From: Gammaproteobacteria bacterium
GTDB taxonomy: Bacteria; Pseudomonadota; Gammaproteobacteria; JAURND01
Assembly (NCBI GenBank): GCA_029266595.1
Contig: JAQSWO010000007.1
Coordinates: 1-48,899 of the forward strand
Direction of reading: 5' to 3'
Length of the DNA stretch: 48,899 bases
Part shown: in pieces, positions 19,804 to 30,053 of the stretch
Numbering within the stretch: the stretch's first letter is position 1
Layout of the letters: the number at the start of each line of letters is the position of its first letter
The notes under the pieces: model-generated
Database searches by the model: none
What the model saw: the letters and a program-made list of their open reading frames with translations, nothing else
What the model was told of the DNA's origin: nothing
Position numbers and translations under genes: made by a program

Positions 19804-19926
19804 CTAATTGCTGCTTGTCAGTAACGTGGTCTCTGCTAAAGATAGTTCGGTGAGCATGACTATCTCCTCCGGAGATGCCCCTTTAGCCAATAATTTGCGT
19901 GCCATCATCCGCATGGTTTTAATATC
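19804..19926 (-). pseudogene. Relic C-terminal tail of an Rpn/PDDEXK-family recombination-promoting nuclease-like gene
   Basis: Minus-strand reading DIKTMRMMARKLLAKGASPEEIVMLTELSLAETTLLTSSN*, resembling LLAKGxSPEEIxxxTGLSxEE tails; no upstream catalytic region recognised. Confidence 0.4.
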
Positions 19927-19948
19927 CTATTGAAACTGATGTTGGCAA

Positions 19949-20518
19949 TTATTCTTTTGCACGAGAAACATAATCACCCGTACGTGTATCGATCTTTAAT
20001 AAATCGCCTTCGTTAATAAATAATGGAACGCGGATTACTGCGCCGGTTTCAAGTACGGCGGGTTTTACAGCACCGCTGACAGTATCACCCTTAATACCAG
20101 GTTCTGTTTCCGTGACTCTTAGAACAACGAAGTTAGGGGGTACAACAGCCAATGGTGTCCCGTTCCATAAGGTCACTGTGCAAATATCTTGTGCCTTCAT
20201 CCATTTAGAGGCATCGCCCATAAGGTCAGTGGCAATGGCATGTTGTTCAAAGGTTTCTGGTGCCATAAAGTGCCAGAGTTCGCCGTCGCTGTAGAGATAT
20301 TCCATGTCTATATCAGTCACATCAGCACCGGGCAAGGTTTCGCCTGATTTGAACGTTTTTTCCAGCACGCGACCATTTTTGAGATTCCTCAACTTAACGC
20401 GGTTGAAAGCCTGGCCCTTTCCGGGCTTAACAAATTCGTTCTCAAGAATGGAGCAAGGGTCGTTATCTATCATAACCTTGAGACCGCTTTTGAATTCGTT
20501 AGTGCTATAGACTGCCAT
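19949..20518 (-). CDS. efp: elongation factor P
   Basis: [46 protein letters not shown]...; ends GDYVSRAKE. Confidence 0.95.
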   Translation of the reverse strand: MAVYSTNEFKSGLKVMIDNDPCSILENEFVKPGKGQAFNRVKLRNLKNGRVLEKTFKSGETLPGADVTDIDMEYLYSDGELWHFMAPETFEQHAIATDLMGDASKWMKAQDICTVTLWNGTPLAVVPPNFVVLRVTETEPGIKGDTVSGAVKPAVLETGAVIRVPLFINEGDLLKIDTRTGDYVSRAKE

Positions 20519-21266
20519 TGTTTTGTTCCTCTCGCCATTTAACTGATATGCCATGCTCATAACGTAAATCTATGGTTTCTGCATGGCGTCCTGGTCTGGA
20601 TATTCGAGGGTGGACCTTAACAAAACGTTGTAATCGAGGCAATGGATCCTTTCTCCCAATGAGCATTTGTGTGCCATTATCTAGTGTTAATGTAATGGCT
20701 TCTCTATCTGAAGCGCTGATACGGGTAATGTTCGCATGGATGGGGCTGAGTATAACGCGCATCTTTTCATACATCTCCAGCAATTCCGGAACTTGTTCTT
20801 CTTCTGTAAATAAGATAGGCAGGCCTTTGGGGAAAGTTTCTGAGGGTACATAGAAAACATCGCCTTCAGGGTTGATAAGGGCTTTATCCTCCCATTGAGC
20901 TGCTGGAACTTGTTCAATAATTTCAACGTTTAAGATGTCTGGCCAGATTTTGTTAAGTTTGATGTCGGCAATCCAAGGAGAGGTATCCATTAAGGCTTGT
21001 TTGAGATTCTGTTTGTTTAAATTGAAAAACCCAAGACTGACATGAGGGGTAAGTATTTCTGCGAGCTGAGCTTGATCAGTGTGGTCGTAGCTGGCCTTCA
21101 CCCTAACAGTGTTGATGGGGAATTGTTCCGGGTCTTGTAGGTGTTGCCAGCCCAAGGTTGCGCTCACAACGATAGCGGCGACCAGTAAGATTTTGATAAA
21201 ACGTGTTAATGGAGAGGTAGATTGTGGCATGGAGTTAGTATAAGTTTTAAGTTTATGCCGCGTCAT
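20505..21266 (-). CDS. ftsQ: cell division protein FtsQ (start possibly 21230)
   Basis: Single N-terminal TM, POTRA-like [69 protein letters not shown]. Confidence 0.85.
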   Translation of the reverse strand: MTRHKLKTYTNSMPQSTSPLTRFIKILLVAAIVVSATLGWQHLQDPEQFPINTVRVKASYDHTDQAQLAEILTPHVSLGFFNLNKQNLKQALMDTSPWIADIKLNKIWPDILNVEIIEQVPAAQWEDKALINPEGDVFYVPSETFPKGLPILFTEEEQVPELLEMYEKMRVILSPIHANITRISASDREAITLTLDNGTQMLIGRKDPLPRLQRFVKVHPRISRPGRHAETIDLRYEHGISVKWREEQNNGSL

Positions 21267-21375
21267 TTGTCATTGAATAGCATCATGACCCCTGCCAAAG
21301 GCAATGCAGTTAGTGTAGTAATTCTTTCTGGAGACATTCCTTTAGTCAATAGTTGAAGTATAGCGTGACGCAAGC
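21263..21375 (-). pseudogene. Second relic C-terminal tail, Rpn/PDDEXK-like
   Basis: Minus-strand reading ...[36 protein letters not shown] overlaps the ftsQ ORF ATG. Confidence 0.35.
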
Positions 21376-21423
21376 TTCTCCTAAAAAATGATCAACAAAA
21401 GCTATGCATCGTACGGCTCGAAT

Positions 21424-22167
21424 TTACAAAGGCCCAGGAGGTAATGAGATTAACTCCGGTCGGTACTCAAAATGCATAGTATCGTAATGATGCCATTTTC
21501 CGCCCCAGATAAAACCCTGTTGTTCAAAAATTAGCACAATTTCCCATGGAATCTGATTGCGATAGATGAGTGCGGTATTTTCGTGTACTGGTTTTTTGTC
21601 TGTTTCTAAATCCCATTGCCAGTAGTGAGAATATGCGACGTTTATATCTAGCGCAATCCCAAGACTATGTGCGCTCAGCCGGTTTGTCCCTGCAATTTCT
21701 CTCCAGACAAAAGATTCGAATGGTTCGGATAGAAATCGGTGATAGGTTGCTGGCAACTCAGATAATGCTGAAGAGATGCGCTGTAGTTTTTGATCGACGC
21801 CGTTAATAGTGGTGACGCTAATAGGAAATTTCTCAGAAAATATTTTGGGCATCCAAGGAAAGGTGGTGAGGTTGGCTTGAACTGTTTCGTAAGAAGCGCC
21901 GTACATTTTTGTGAAAAACGGCTGATATCTAATGCGTCCTGGATCTTCAAAAAGTGTGGAAAGTGCCTCGTCGGTCAGTTTGCCTGTAGGGTAAGACGCT
22001 TGCATGAGTTGATCTCTGAGCGAGGGATTCTCTAACTTGCTGCCCGAAGATGGCTGGCCTAATGGCATCCGCGTGCCATCTTTCCAAATAAGCTCGTGTT
22101 TAGAGACGGCCTGAATATATTCAGGGTAAGCAGCGCGAAGCTTTTCAATAGATTCATCAAGAGGCAT
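21424..22167 (-). CDS. M15 family (VanY-like) D,D-carboxypeptidase
   Basis: RLSAHSLGIALDINVAYSHYW and HHYDTMHFEYRPEL; ACAGGAAA RBS upstream of ATG at 22167. Confidence 0.8.
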   Translation of the reverse strand: MPLDESIEKLRAAYPEYIQAVSKHELIWKDGTRMPLGQPSSGSKLENPSLRDQLMQASYPTGKLTDEALSTLFEDPGRIRYQPFFTKMYGASYETVQANLTTFPWMPKIFSEKFPISVTTINGVDQKLQRISSALSELPATYHRFLSEPFESFVWREIAGTNRLSAHSLGIALDINVAYSHYWQWDLETDKKPVHENTALIYRNQIPWEIVLIFEQQGFIWGGKWHHYDTMHFEYRPELISLPPGPL

Positions 22168-22240
22168 GTTTTTTCCTGTTTCATTGATTTGTAACAATTT
22201 CTCTGTAGGCTGTGCGAACATAAGCGTCCGAGTGAAGCCA

Positions 22241-24055
22241 ATGTTCCAACAACAACAAGAAATACTACCACCCCAACAAGTCTTAAAGCGCTCAGAAATT
22301 TCAGAAAATGATGGGCCGCTGTTGCCGTCAGAAAAAGCGTCCCTAAAAGAGCGACAGCAGCTATTGTCGAAACAACAAGCAGTGTTAGCTGAAGAAGCAC
22401 AAGCAAAAAAGAAGCTCTTATCTAGTAACATATTTTGGCGATTATACGGTTGGATTAGCGGAGAATCGTTAAATCTAACAGAAGAAGAACGCCTGCTTAG
22501 AAATGAAATCCAGCGTTTTTATGTTTGGATAATAATGTCGAGTTGTTTTATTGCTGGGGTTGGCGGTCTCATTTCGCTTTCTACAAATGGTCTCTTGCCA
22601 ACAGCAATTTTCCTGATTTTTGCGACAACATTAATCGGTGGCCTCCTTTATTTTACACATCGTAAGTTACTTTCTGAGAGAACCTGGTATCGCAAAACTA
22701 TTCCATTTGCTTTCTTTATTGCCTGTGTAGTGATCTTATTCTTTGCCCCTTCCATTTACATCATCCATGGTCCAGCGGCGCTCCTGGATATCTTCATTGT
22801 CTCAGCCGTTATGATGAAGGGTCTTGTCTCTGGTCCTGCTTACTGGGGGCGTTTCATAGATAATCTAAAAAAGACGTGGAAAGAGTGGAAGGAGCATAGA
22901 GCTAATGGGGGATCATTGTTATCTTTTGTTATAAGAGATAAACCATTTCGATATTTTATTACAATAGGCCTAGGTATATTGCTAAGTATTGTTGTATTTG
23001 TAGGAAAGTCATTAGAAATAGATGAGATCCCACATTTAGACATATTTGGTTTTTTAGCCTTTGCTATTCCTGCGCTATCAGGTATGTCCAGTTATGCTGG
23101 TCTTTTCTATCGCCCCGTAAACGAGGAAAAAACCTGGTATGAAAAATGGACTGTGCGTATTTCAGGCTTACTCGTGCTTCTATTGATAGGTATTGGATTT
23201 ATTATCCATGGAGGACCTATTGGCTTTATTGCTTTGTTTGCAGGTACAGGTTTGCAGACAGAGGCCCTATTTGCTTCTTGGACACTTGTACCGATTTTTT
23301 TATTCAGTGCTGCAAATGCAAGCATGTCATTTGGAGACCATTTAGGTAGATCATGGGTTTATTTTAAGTATTGGGTCGGAAATGAGGAAATAGGCGAATA
23401 CCTCAAAGGTAAATGGAGCGAGTACTCCAATGGGTTCCGGTATATGGTGATAGGCTTTGTATTGGGTGGACTATGGTTTGGGGTACCTGGTCTGTCAACG
23501 GCATTGATTGTGATACCTCATGAATTGGGAAGAATATGTTTTGCATTCATCATCATTCCTACTGTTTTTAGCAATATTGCCCAGAGAGTTGGCGCTTCAT
23601 GCGATAAGAGTCCAGAGGCTAAGACTGATCAACAGGGAGATGAAGCTGTTGTGGCTGCGGCGAATAGTGTTGGACGCACAAGCTCAAATACTAGTGATGC
23701 TTCGGATAATCAGGACCCTTTAGGTGATAAGCCTCCTGCTCCTGCTAATGGTGCTGGGTATGCAGGATTATTAACTAACCATATGCCACAACAGCCTTCT
23801 GCTACCACTACCCCACTACTCACTGCTAAAGCTGAGACTAAACCCGTTGTTTTTGGGGAAACGCTTATATCAAGAGTAGTTAGTTTTGGTTATAGCCGTA
23901 CTCCTGCACAAAGAAGTACTAGCAGTACAGGTACCATCTCTCCGGTTGGCTCCCTTGACGCTGACGCCCAGGGCGTTCACGACCCTGTCTCTCTGGCCTC
24001 TACCAATAGGGGCGGGTGGCCTAGTTTATTATTACTAAGCATGGGGGAGGCTTAG
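22241..24055 (+). CDS. multi-TM protein with charged N-terminus and low-complexity C-terminal tail; effector-like hypothetical
   Basis: MFQQQQEILPPQQVL...; repeated E(R/K)TWY modules; Ser/Thr/Pro-rich tail with SFGYSRTP. Confidence 0.7.
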   Translation: MFQQQQEILPPQQVLKRSEISENDGPLLPSEKASLKERQQLLSKQQAVLAEEAQAKKKLLSSNIFWRLYGWISGESLNLTEEERLLRNEIQRFYVWIIMSSCFIAGVGGLISLSTNGLLPTAIFLIFATTLIGGLLYFTHRKLLSERTWYRKTIPFAFFIACVVILFFAPSIYIIHGPAALLDIFIVSAVMMKGLVSGPAYWGRFIDNLKKTWKEWKEHRANGGSLLSFVIRDKPFRYFITIGLGILLSIVVFVGKSLEIDEIPHLDIFGFLAFAIPALSGMSSYAGLFYRPVNEEKTWYEKWTVRISGLLVLLLIGIGFIIHGGPIGFIALFAGTGLQTEALFASWTLVPIFLFSAANASMSFGDHLGRSWVYFKYWVGNEEIGEYLKGKWSEYSNGFRYMVIGFVLGGLWFGVPGLSTALIVIPHELGRICFAFIIIPTVFSNIAQRVGASCDKSPEAKTDQQGDEAVVAAANSVGRTSSNTSDASDNQDPLGDKPPAPANGAGYAGLLTNHMPQQPSATTTPLLTAKAETKPVVFGETLISRVVSFGYSRTPAQRSTSSTGTISPVGSLDADAQGVHDPVSLASTNRGGWPSLLLLSMGEA

Positions 24056-24118
24056 AGAGTTTCTAAACTCAATGGTATATAGCTGCCCTTCCAAGCAACC
24101 CTATATAGTGCCTTCAGT

Positions 24119-24244
24119 CTATTCATTAGCTGCTTTTTCTCTTTTTTCATGCTTGGCCATTTCTTGATAATCTATTTCTAAATTCTCAGGTAAAACATAG
24201 AGTTCTACTAAATGTTCCATGCTAATAGCTAGCTTTTTGTGCAT
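24119..24244 (-). CDS. putative 41-aa small protein
   Basis: MHKKLAISMEHLVELYVLPENLEIDYQEMAKHEKREKAANE*; AGAGGTGA RBS 5 nt upstream; below the 60-aa ORF-track cutoff. Confidence 0.4.
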   Translation of the reverse strand: MHKKLAISMEHLVELYVLPENLEIDYQEMAKHEKREKAANE

Positions 24245-24447
24245 GATATCACCTCTATTGAAAGTAAATATGCATCTATTCGACGCGTTTGGTCGTAGTT
24301 TGAGCAGCTGTAATTGTCAAAATGCAGCGAACTTTACATATAGCAAAAAAATTAAAATTGAAAAATGTATATCGGTGTTGCTATGATGCGGCGCAGTTAC
24401 TTTCTCATCCCTCTGACTAAAAACACATTTTAACTGGAGTTCACAGA

Positions 24448-26445
24448 ATGCCCTCTCGATTAGCATTAGCGAATGCGATCCGCATGCTGAGTGTTGATGC
24501 TGTTCAAAAGGCCAACTCTGGCCACCCTGGCATGCCCATGGGAATGGCTGATATTGCTGAGGTATTGTGGAACGACTTCCTCAGACACAATCCTGCCAAC
24601 CCTCACTGGATGAATCGTGACAGATTCATACTCTCCAATGGCCATGGAAGCATGCTGCATTACGCGCTGCTACACCTGACCGGCTATGACCTCAGCATTG
24701 AAGATCTCAAACAATTTCGCCAACTTAACTCTAAAACACCAGGTCATCCTGAATATAGCTATGCTCCTGGTATTGAGACTACCACAGGTCCGTTGGGGCA
24801 AGGGTTAGCGAATGGCGTAGGTATGGCTATTGCCGAAAAAGTTCTGGCTGCTGAGTTCAATCATGATGGATTGGAAGTCGTTGATCATTATACCTACGTT
24901 TTTGCAGGAGATGGCTGCCTGATGGAAGGAATTTCCCATGAGGTTGCTTCTCTGGCAGGCACTTTAAGGCTAGGTAAACTCATCGTGTTTTACGATGACA
25001 ATGGTATTTCTATTGATGGTGAAGTGAATGGTTGGTTTACAGATGATACGGTTAAACGATTTGAGTCCTATCATTGGCACGTTATCCCTGACGTAGACGG
25101 GCATGATCCGGAAGTCATTCACGCGGCAATTGAAGAAGCACGTGCATTCACAAAGAAGCCCACCCTCATTTGCTGTAAGACAAGAATTGGTTATGGTTCT
25201 CCCAAATTTGAAGGTACGCATCAATCGCATGGTTCTCCTCTGGGGGATCAAGAAATTAGTGTTGTTAGAAGAACGCTTAGCTGGGACCATGAGCCATTTA
25301 TTATTTCTCAAGAGATTTATGAAAAATGGAATGCCAAACAACTAGGGTCTTCGCTAGAAAAAGAATGGCAGGAAAAGCTAAATCAATTCAAAAGATTCAA
25401 TCCCTTAGCAGCTGAAGAATTCTTGCGTCGCATGCAGGGTAAATTGCCATCGGATTGGGAGAAAAGCGTTGAAGGCTTACTCGCCAAATGCCATGCACAG
25501 CAACCCAATAGTGTCGCCACCAGAAAAGCCTCCGAAAATGCCCTCAATGCGTTTGCCCCTTTGCTACCTGAATTAATGGGGGGATCTGCCGATCTGACCG
25601 GTTCGAACAACACTTGGACAAAGCTTTCGCGTGCTATCAGTGCTTCCACACCTGGCGGTAACTATATTCATTATGGTGTACGCGAGTTTGGTATGTTTGC
25701 CATTATGAACGGTATTGCTTTGCATGGTGGTTTTATTCCTTATGGCGGGACATTCCTCACCTTTGTGGATTATGGCAGGAATGCTGTGCGTTTAGCGGCC
25801 ATGATGAAAAAACGCGTTATTTTTGTGCTCACGCATGATTCTATTGGCTTGGGTGAAGATGGCCCGACACACCAACCAGTCGAACATGCGGCCATGTTGC
25901 GTTTGACGCCAAATGTAAAAGTTTGGCGGCCTTGTGATGAGGTGGAGACTATGGTTGCTTGGAAGTATGCGTTGGAGCAAGAAAATGCACCTACATGTTT
26001 GCTGTTGACTCGGCAGACGCTTCCCGCACAACAGCGCGATAAAAAAATGCTGCAAAAGATCGCTCAAGGTGGATATGTGTTGCAGGAATGTGAAGGGCAG
26101 CCACAGGCGATTATTATCGCTACGGGTTCTGAGGTATCGTTGGCCATTGAAGCGGCGATATTGTTAAAGGAAAAGGGCCATAGAATACGCGTAGTTTCTA
26201 TGCCTTCTACGACCGTATTCGATGAGCAGCCACAGCAGTATCAACAATCTGTATTGCCGCCTAAGGTAACGGCAAGGGTCGCTGTAGAGGCTGCTAGCGC
26301 AGATTTTTGGTACAAGTATGTAGGGTTTCAGGGGAAGATTGTGGGTATGCGATCTTATGGTGAGTCTGCGCCAGCGGAGGATGTGTATCAAGCCATGGGG
26401 ATCACAGTTGCGGAAATCGTTAAGGCGACGAAATCGCTTTTGTGA
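24448..26445 (+). CDS. tkt: transketolase
   Basis: [33 protein letters not shown]; 665 aa. Confidence 0.97.
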   Translation: MPSRLALANAIRMLSVDAVQKANSGHPGMPMGMADIAEVLWNDFLRHNPANPHWMNRDRFILSNGHGSMLHYALLHLTGYDLSIEDLKQFRQLNSKTPGHPEYSYAPGIETTTGPLGQGLANGVGMAIAEKVLAAEFNHDGLEVVDHYTYVFAGDGCLMEGISHEVASLAGTLRLGKLIVFYDDNGISIDGEVNGWFTDDTVKRFESYHWHVIPDVDGHDPEVIHAAIEEARAFTKKPTLICCKTRIGYGSPKFEGTHQSHGSPLGDQEISVVRRTLSWDHEPFIISQEIYEKWNAKQLGSSLEKEWQEKLNQFKRFNPLAAEEFLRRMQGKLPSDWEKSVEGLLAKCHAQQPNSVATRKASENALNAFAPLLPELMGGSADLTGSNNTWTKLSRAISASTPGGNYIHYGVREFGMFAIMNGIALHGGFIPYGGTFLTFVDYGRNAVRLAAMMKKRVIFVLTHDSIGLGEDGPTHQPVEHAAMLRLTPNVKVWRPCDEVETMVAWKYALEQENAPTCLLLTRQTLPAQQRDKKMLQKIAQGGYVLQECEGQPQAIIIATGSEVSLAIEAAILLKEKGHRIRVVSMPSTTVFDEQPQQYQQSVLPPKVTARVAVEAASADFWYKYVGFQGKIVGMRSYGESAPAEDVYQAMGITVAEIVKATKSLL

Positions 26446-26485
26446 TTTCATGACTCCGTTAACTAAAAACAATAGGAGCAAAATA

Positions 26486-27499
26486 ATGACCATCAAAATA
26501 GCGATTAACGGTTACGGCCGTATCGGTAGAAATATATTACGTGCGCTTTACGAAAGTGGTAAACGTGACCAAATAGAAATCGTTGCGATCAATGATTTGG
26601 GTGACGAAAAAATCAATGCCTATCTAACTAAATATGACACAGTCCACGGAAAGTTTGAGGGTGATGTAGCGATTGATGGTGAGTATCTCATTGTGAATGG
26701 GGACAAGATTCGCGTATTGGCAGAGCGTAATCCCAGCAACTTACCATGGGCCGAATTGGGCGTAGATGTTGTGATGGAATGCACGGGGTTGTTTACCAGC
26801 AAAGAAAAAGCCTCTGCGCATTTAACAGCGGGCGCCAAAAAGGTATTGATTTCAGCGCCAGCAGGTGATGATGTGGATGCGACTATTGTTTATGGCGTGA
26901 ATCATGATGTGCTGAAATCGACTGATACAGTAGTTTCCAATGCCTCTTGCACAACCAATTGTATCGCCCCCATGGTTAAGCCTTTACATGATGCCTTAGG
27001 AATTGTCGATGGTCTCATGACCACCATCCATGCTTATACTAACGACCAAAAGCTAGTAGATGTTTACCATCCTGATCCTCGACGTGCACGTTCTGCGACA
27101 CATTCTATGATTCCGACCAAAACAGGTGCTGCGGCAGCAGTGGGTTTGGTGATTCCGGAATTAAATGGAAAACTAGATGGATTTGCTGTACGTGTCCCTA
27201 CAATCAATGTGTCTTTGGTTGATTTCACCTTTCAAGCTGCTAGAGAAACGACAGTGGAAGAGGTTAATCGCATTATGAAAGATGCAGCAGAAGGCGCATT
27301 AAAAGGCATACTTGCTTATACGGATGAGCAGTTGGTTTCCGTAGATTTTAATCATGATCCAGTTTCTTCCACTTTTGATGCGACGTTGACTAAGGTCATT
27401 GGCCGCACGGTGAAAGTATTGAGTTGGTATGATAATGAGTGGGGATTCTCTAATCGCATGTTGGATACTACTTTGGCACTTTTACGTGCTTCATCCTAA
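26486..27499 (+). CDS. gap: glyceraldehyde-3-phosphate dehydrogenase
   Basis: [39 protein letters not shown]. Confidence 0.97.
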   Translation: MTIKIAINGYGRIGRNILRALYESGKRDQIEIVAINDLGDEKINAYLTKYDTVHGKFEGDVAIDGEYLIVNGDKIRVLAERNPSNLPWAELGVDVVMECTGLFTSKEKASAHLTAGAKKVLISAPAGDDVDATIVYGVNHDVLKSTDTVVSNASCTTNCIAPMVKPLHDALGIVDGLMTTIHAYTNDQKLVDVYHPDPRRARSATHSMIPTKTGAAAAVGLVIPELNGKLDGFAVRVPTINVSLVDFTFQAARETTVEEVNRIMKDAAEGALKGILAYTDEQLVSVDFNHDPVSSTFDATLTKVIGRTVKVLSWYDNEWGFSNRMLDTTLALLRASS

Positions 27500-27533
27500 G
27501 CAAAGAAAAGGACCTTTTTGTTGGCGTGTCACA

Positions 27534-27655
27534 TGCCTTAGTCATTCTGAGTAAAGCGGAGAATCTCCTCGTGTTGGTGTATCTATTCTTTACAGATTTT
27601 CGCTCCAAGATCGGCGGAATATGACCGTTTCAACATAGGGGCTGATCTCTTACCT
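27534..27655 (+). repeat. Partial copy of the dispersed repeat (right end)
   Basis: TTTACAGATTTTCGCTCCAAGATCGGCGGAATATGACCGTTTCAACATAGGGGCTGATCTCTTAC matches the reverse complement of 3684-3745. Confidence 0.75.
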
Positions 27656-27674
27656 TTAATTTGGATGCTTTCCG

Positions 27675-28205
27675 ATGACAAGAAGAATTGTATTATCCAT
27701 CGCCACCAGTATAGATGGTTACATCGCACGAACAGATGGCCGTTTGGATTGGTTATTCACAGATCATGATTACGGCCACCGTGTTTTCTATGACAGCATC
27801 GATGCCACATTAATGGGGCATAATACCTATAGACAGCTGCTTACCCAGGGTCATTTCCCCTACGCGGAAAAAAGGAATTATGTGTTTGCTAAGGGTCATG
27901 CGGCCAGGCTGTCGAATGTCACCATTATCAAAAGCAATGCGATTGAATTTATTCGCCAGCTCAAAGCTCAGCCAGGCAAAGATATTTGGTTGGTGGGAGG
28001 GTGTCAGTTGAATGATTTGTTGCTGACGCATGATCTGATCGATAAGGTGATTTTGTCCATTCACCCTCTCATACTAGGCCAGGGGATCCCTCTATTCTCT
28101 GAAGGACTCAATGAACTGAAGCTAGCGTTATTGAATACTCAGGCGTGGGAGAATGGCTTGGTGCAGTTGACGCTTGAGCGAAATAACGGATTAGTTTCTA
28201 GGTAG
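27675..28205 (+). CDS. dihydrofolate reductase-family (RibD C-terminal-like) protein
   Basis: RRIVLSIATSIDGYIARTDGRLDWL, LMGHNTYRQL, DIWLVGGCQLNDLLL, IHPLILGQGIPLF. Confidence 0.85.
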   Translation: MTRRIVLSIATSIDGYIARTDGRLDWLFTDHDYGHRVFYDSIDATLMGHNTYRQLLTQGHFPYAEKRNYVFAKGHAARLSNVTIIKSNAIEFIRQLKAQPGKDIWLVGGCQLNDLLLTHDLIDKVILSIHPLILGQGIPLFSEGLNELKLALLNTQAWENGLVQLTLERNNGLVSR

Positions 28206-28389
28206 AAATGGCTATGCATTTGTGCAAGCTATTTTTCATGGAGAAAAATAATAACCGATTGCCATTAAATGTATTTTTTTTATGGAGTCTTTACAGGGCG
28301 TTAAATTGTTTCTTGGATTGCCGCCTTACCTTCTGCTATCAAATATCCCAGCAAACCTAATTTAATACTCGAACTGGAGTGCTAATTCA

Positions 28390-29547
28390 ATGCTCACCTT
28401 ATCTGATGTTTCTCTACAAAACAAACGCGTGTTGATTCGCGAAGACCTCAACGTTCCCATAGAAAATGGCAAAATTACTAGTGAAGTGCGACTGTTAGCG
28501 GCTATTCCTACGATTGAATACTGCTTGCACGAAGGTGCTGCTGTGATGATTGCTTCTCACTTGGGGCGTCCGGAGGAAGGCAAAGCAGATCCTGCATTAT
28601 CGTTGGCATTGGTTGCTGAACAGTTAGGGCATTTGCTTGGGCATCCCGTGCGTTTTGAAGTGAACTGGTTAGACGGTGTGGAGGTTGAGCCGGGCGAGGT
28701 CGTCGTGTTGGAAAATGTTAGGTTTAATCCTGGCGAGAAAAAGAATGATTCGATATTGGCGAAAAAAATGGCCGCCTTGTGTGATGTATTCGTGATGGAT
28801 GCCTTTGCGACCGCGCATAGAGCAGAAGCTTCGACAGCGGGCGTTGCTTCTTTTGCGCCTATTGCTTGTGCAGGCCCTTTATTGATGAAGGAGCTCAATG
28901 CGTTGGAGAAAGCCTTTTTCGATCCAAGGAGACCATTGCTGGCGATTGTGGGCGGTTCCAAAGTCTCTTCCAAACTTACGGTTTTGGAATCTGTGATCAA
29001 TATCGCCGATCAACTGATTGTAGGAGGTGGTATTGCTAACACCTTTCTAGCAGCAGCAGGATTCAACATAGGAAAATCGCTGTATGAGCCTGATTTAATC
29101 CCTGAAGCAAAACGTCTTATGGCTTTGGCCAAGGGAAAAGGCGCGATGATTCCTATTCCAACAGATGTAGTGACTGCCAAAGAATTTAGTAAGGATGCCT
29201 CTCCTTCTCATAAAAAAGTAGAAGATATAGAAGCTGATGACATGATTTTGGATATTGGTCCTGAAACAGCAGCGTATTTTGCTGAACTCGTTCAAAAGTC
29301 TCGCGCTATTTTATGGAATGGTCCTGTAGGAGTATTTGAGTGGGATGCTTTTGCTGAAGGCACAAAAGTGTTGGCTGAGGCGATTTCAAATAGTCAGGCC
29401 TTTTCTGTTGCTGGTGGAGGGGATACCATCGCCGCAATTGAAAAATATGATATTGCTGATCGTGTATCTTATATTTCCACAGGGGGCGGAGCATTCTTAA
29501 GTTTGTTGGAGGGTAAACAGTTACCTGGTATTTCTGCATTGAAGTAA
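28390..29547 (+). CDS. pgk: phosphoglycerate kinase
   Basis: [31 protein letters not shown]-like, [23 protein letters not shown]. Confidence 0.97.
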   Translation: MLTLSDVSLQNKRVLIREDLNVPIENGKITSEVRLLAAIPTIEYCLHEGAAVMIASHLGRPEEGKADPALSLALVAEQLGHLLGHPVRFEVNWLDGVEVEPGEVVVLENVRFNPGEKKNDSILAKKMAALCDVFVMDAFATAHRAEASTAGVASFAPIACAGPLLMKELNALEKAFFDPRRPLLAIVGGSKVSSKLTVLESVINIADQLIVGGGIANTFLAAAGFNIGKSLYEPDLIPEAKRLMALAKGKGAMIPIPTDVVTAKEFSKDASPSHKKVEDIEADDMILDIGPETAAYFAELVQKSRAILWNGPVGVFEWDAFAEGTKVLAEAISNSQAFSVAGGGDTIAAIEKYDIADRVSYISTGGGAFLSLLEGKQLPGISALK

Positions 29548-29593
29548 TAGCTCACTTCTTTGTCAAGATGTAATAGGTCACATCCATCTTTGA

Positions 29594-30050
29594 GTTTGGT
29601 ATAAATGGTTAGATTCCGACCGTCTTTGCGAGGAGCGATAGCGACGTGGCAATCTAGAAAAAAATCTAAGGTCTCTTAGGACCCTTCTAGGATATATTTC
29701 CTGGATCAACTATGCTTAAGGCAAATTCTTTACCCATCGTTGCGAGCGATTTTGCGAAGCAATTATCCGGTCCTTCGTCTTTGCTAGGAGCGATAGCGAC
29801 ACGGCAATCTAAGACATAGTTGATCTAGGAAAATATATAGCCGCTGTGTTCGCGACCTTGTGATGATAAGGTTTCGCTTAAGAGACAAGACATAGTTGAT
29901 CCAGGAGAAAGCGCAGCATACACATATTGATGAGTACTTTCAGAGAATTTTTGAATGAAATACCCCCTGTATTTTATCCTTCTAGCGCCTTACGTCCAAA
30001 TCTGTTCTAGACAGATTTTCGCTCCTACTATCTAGGGGCTGACCTCTTAC
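29594..30050 (+). repeat. Dispersed repeat copy with nested insertion (about 240 bp) of further repeat units
   Basis: Outer sequence matches rc(3684-3915); inside are two CGTCTTTGCGAGGAGCGATAGCGACGYGGCAATCTA units (29621-29656, 29776-29811) and repeated ACATAGTTGATC. Confidence 0.75.
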
Positions 30051-30053
30051 TTT

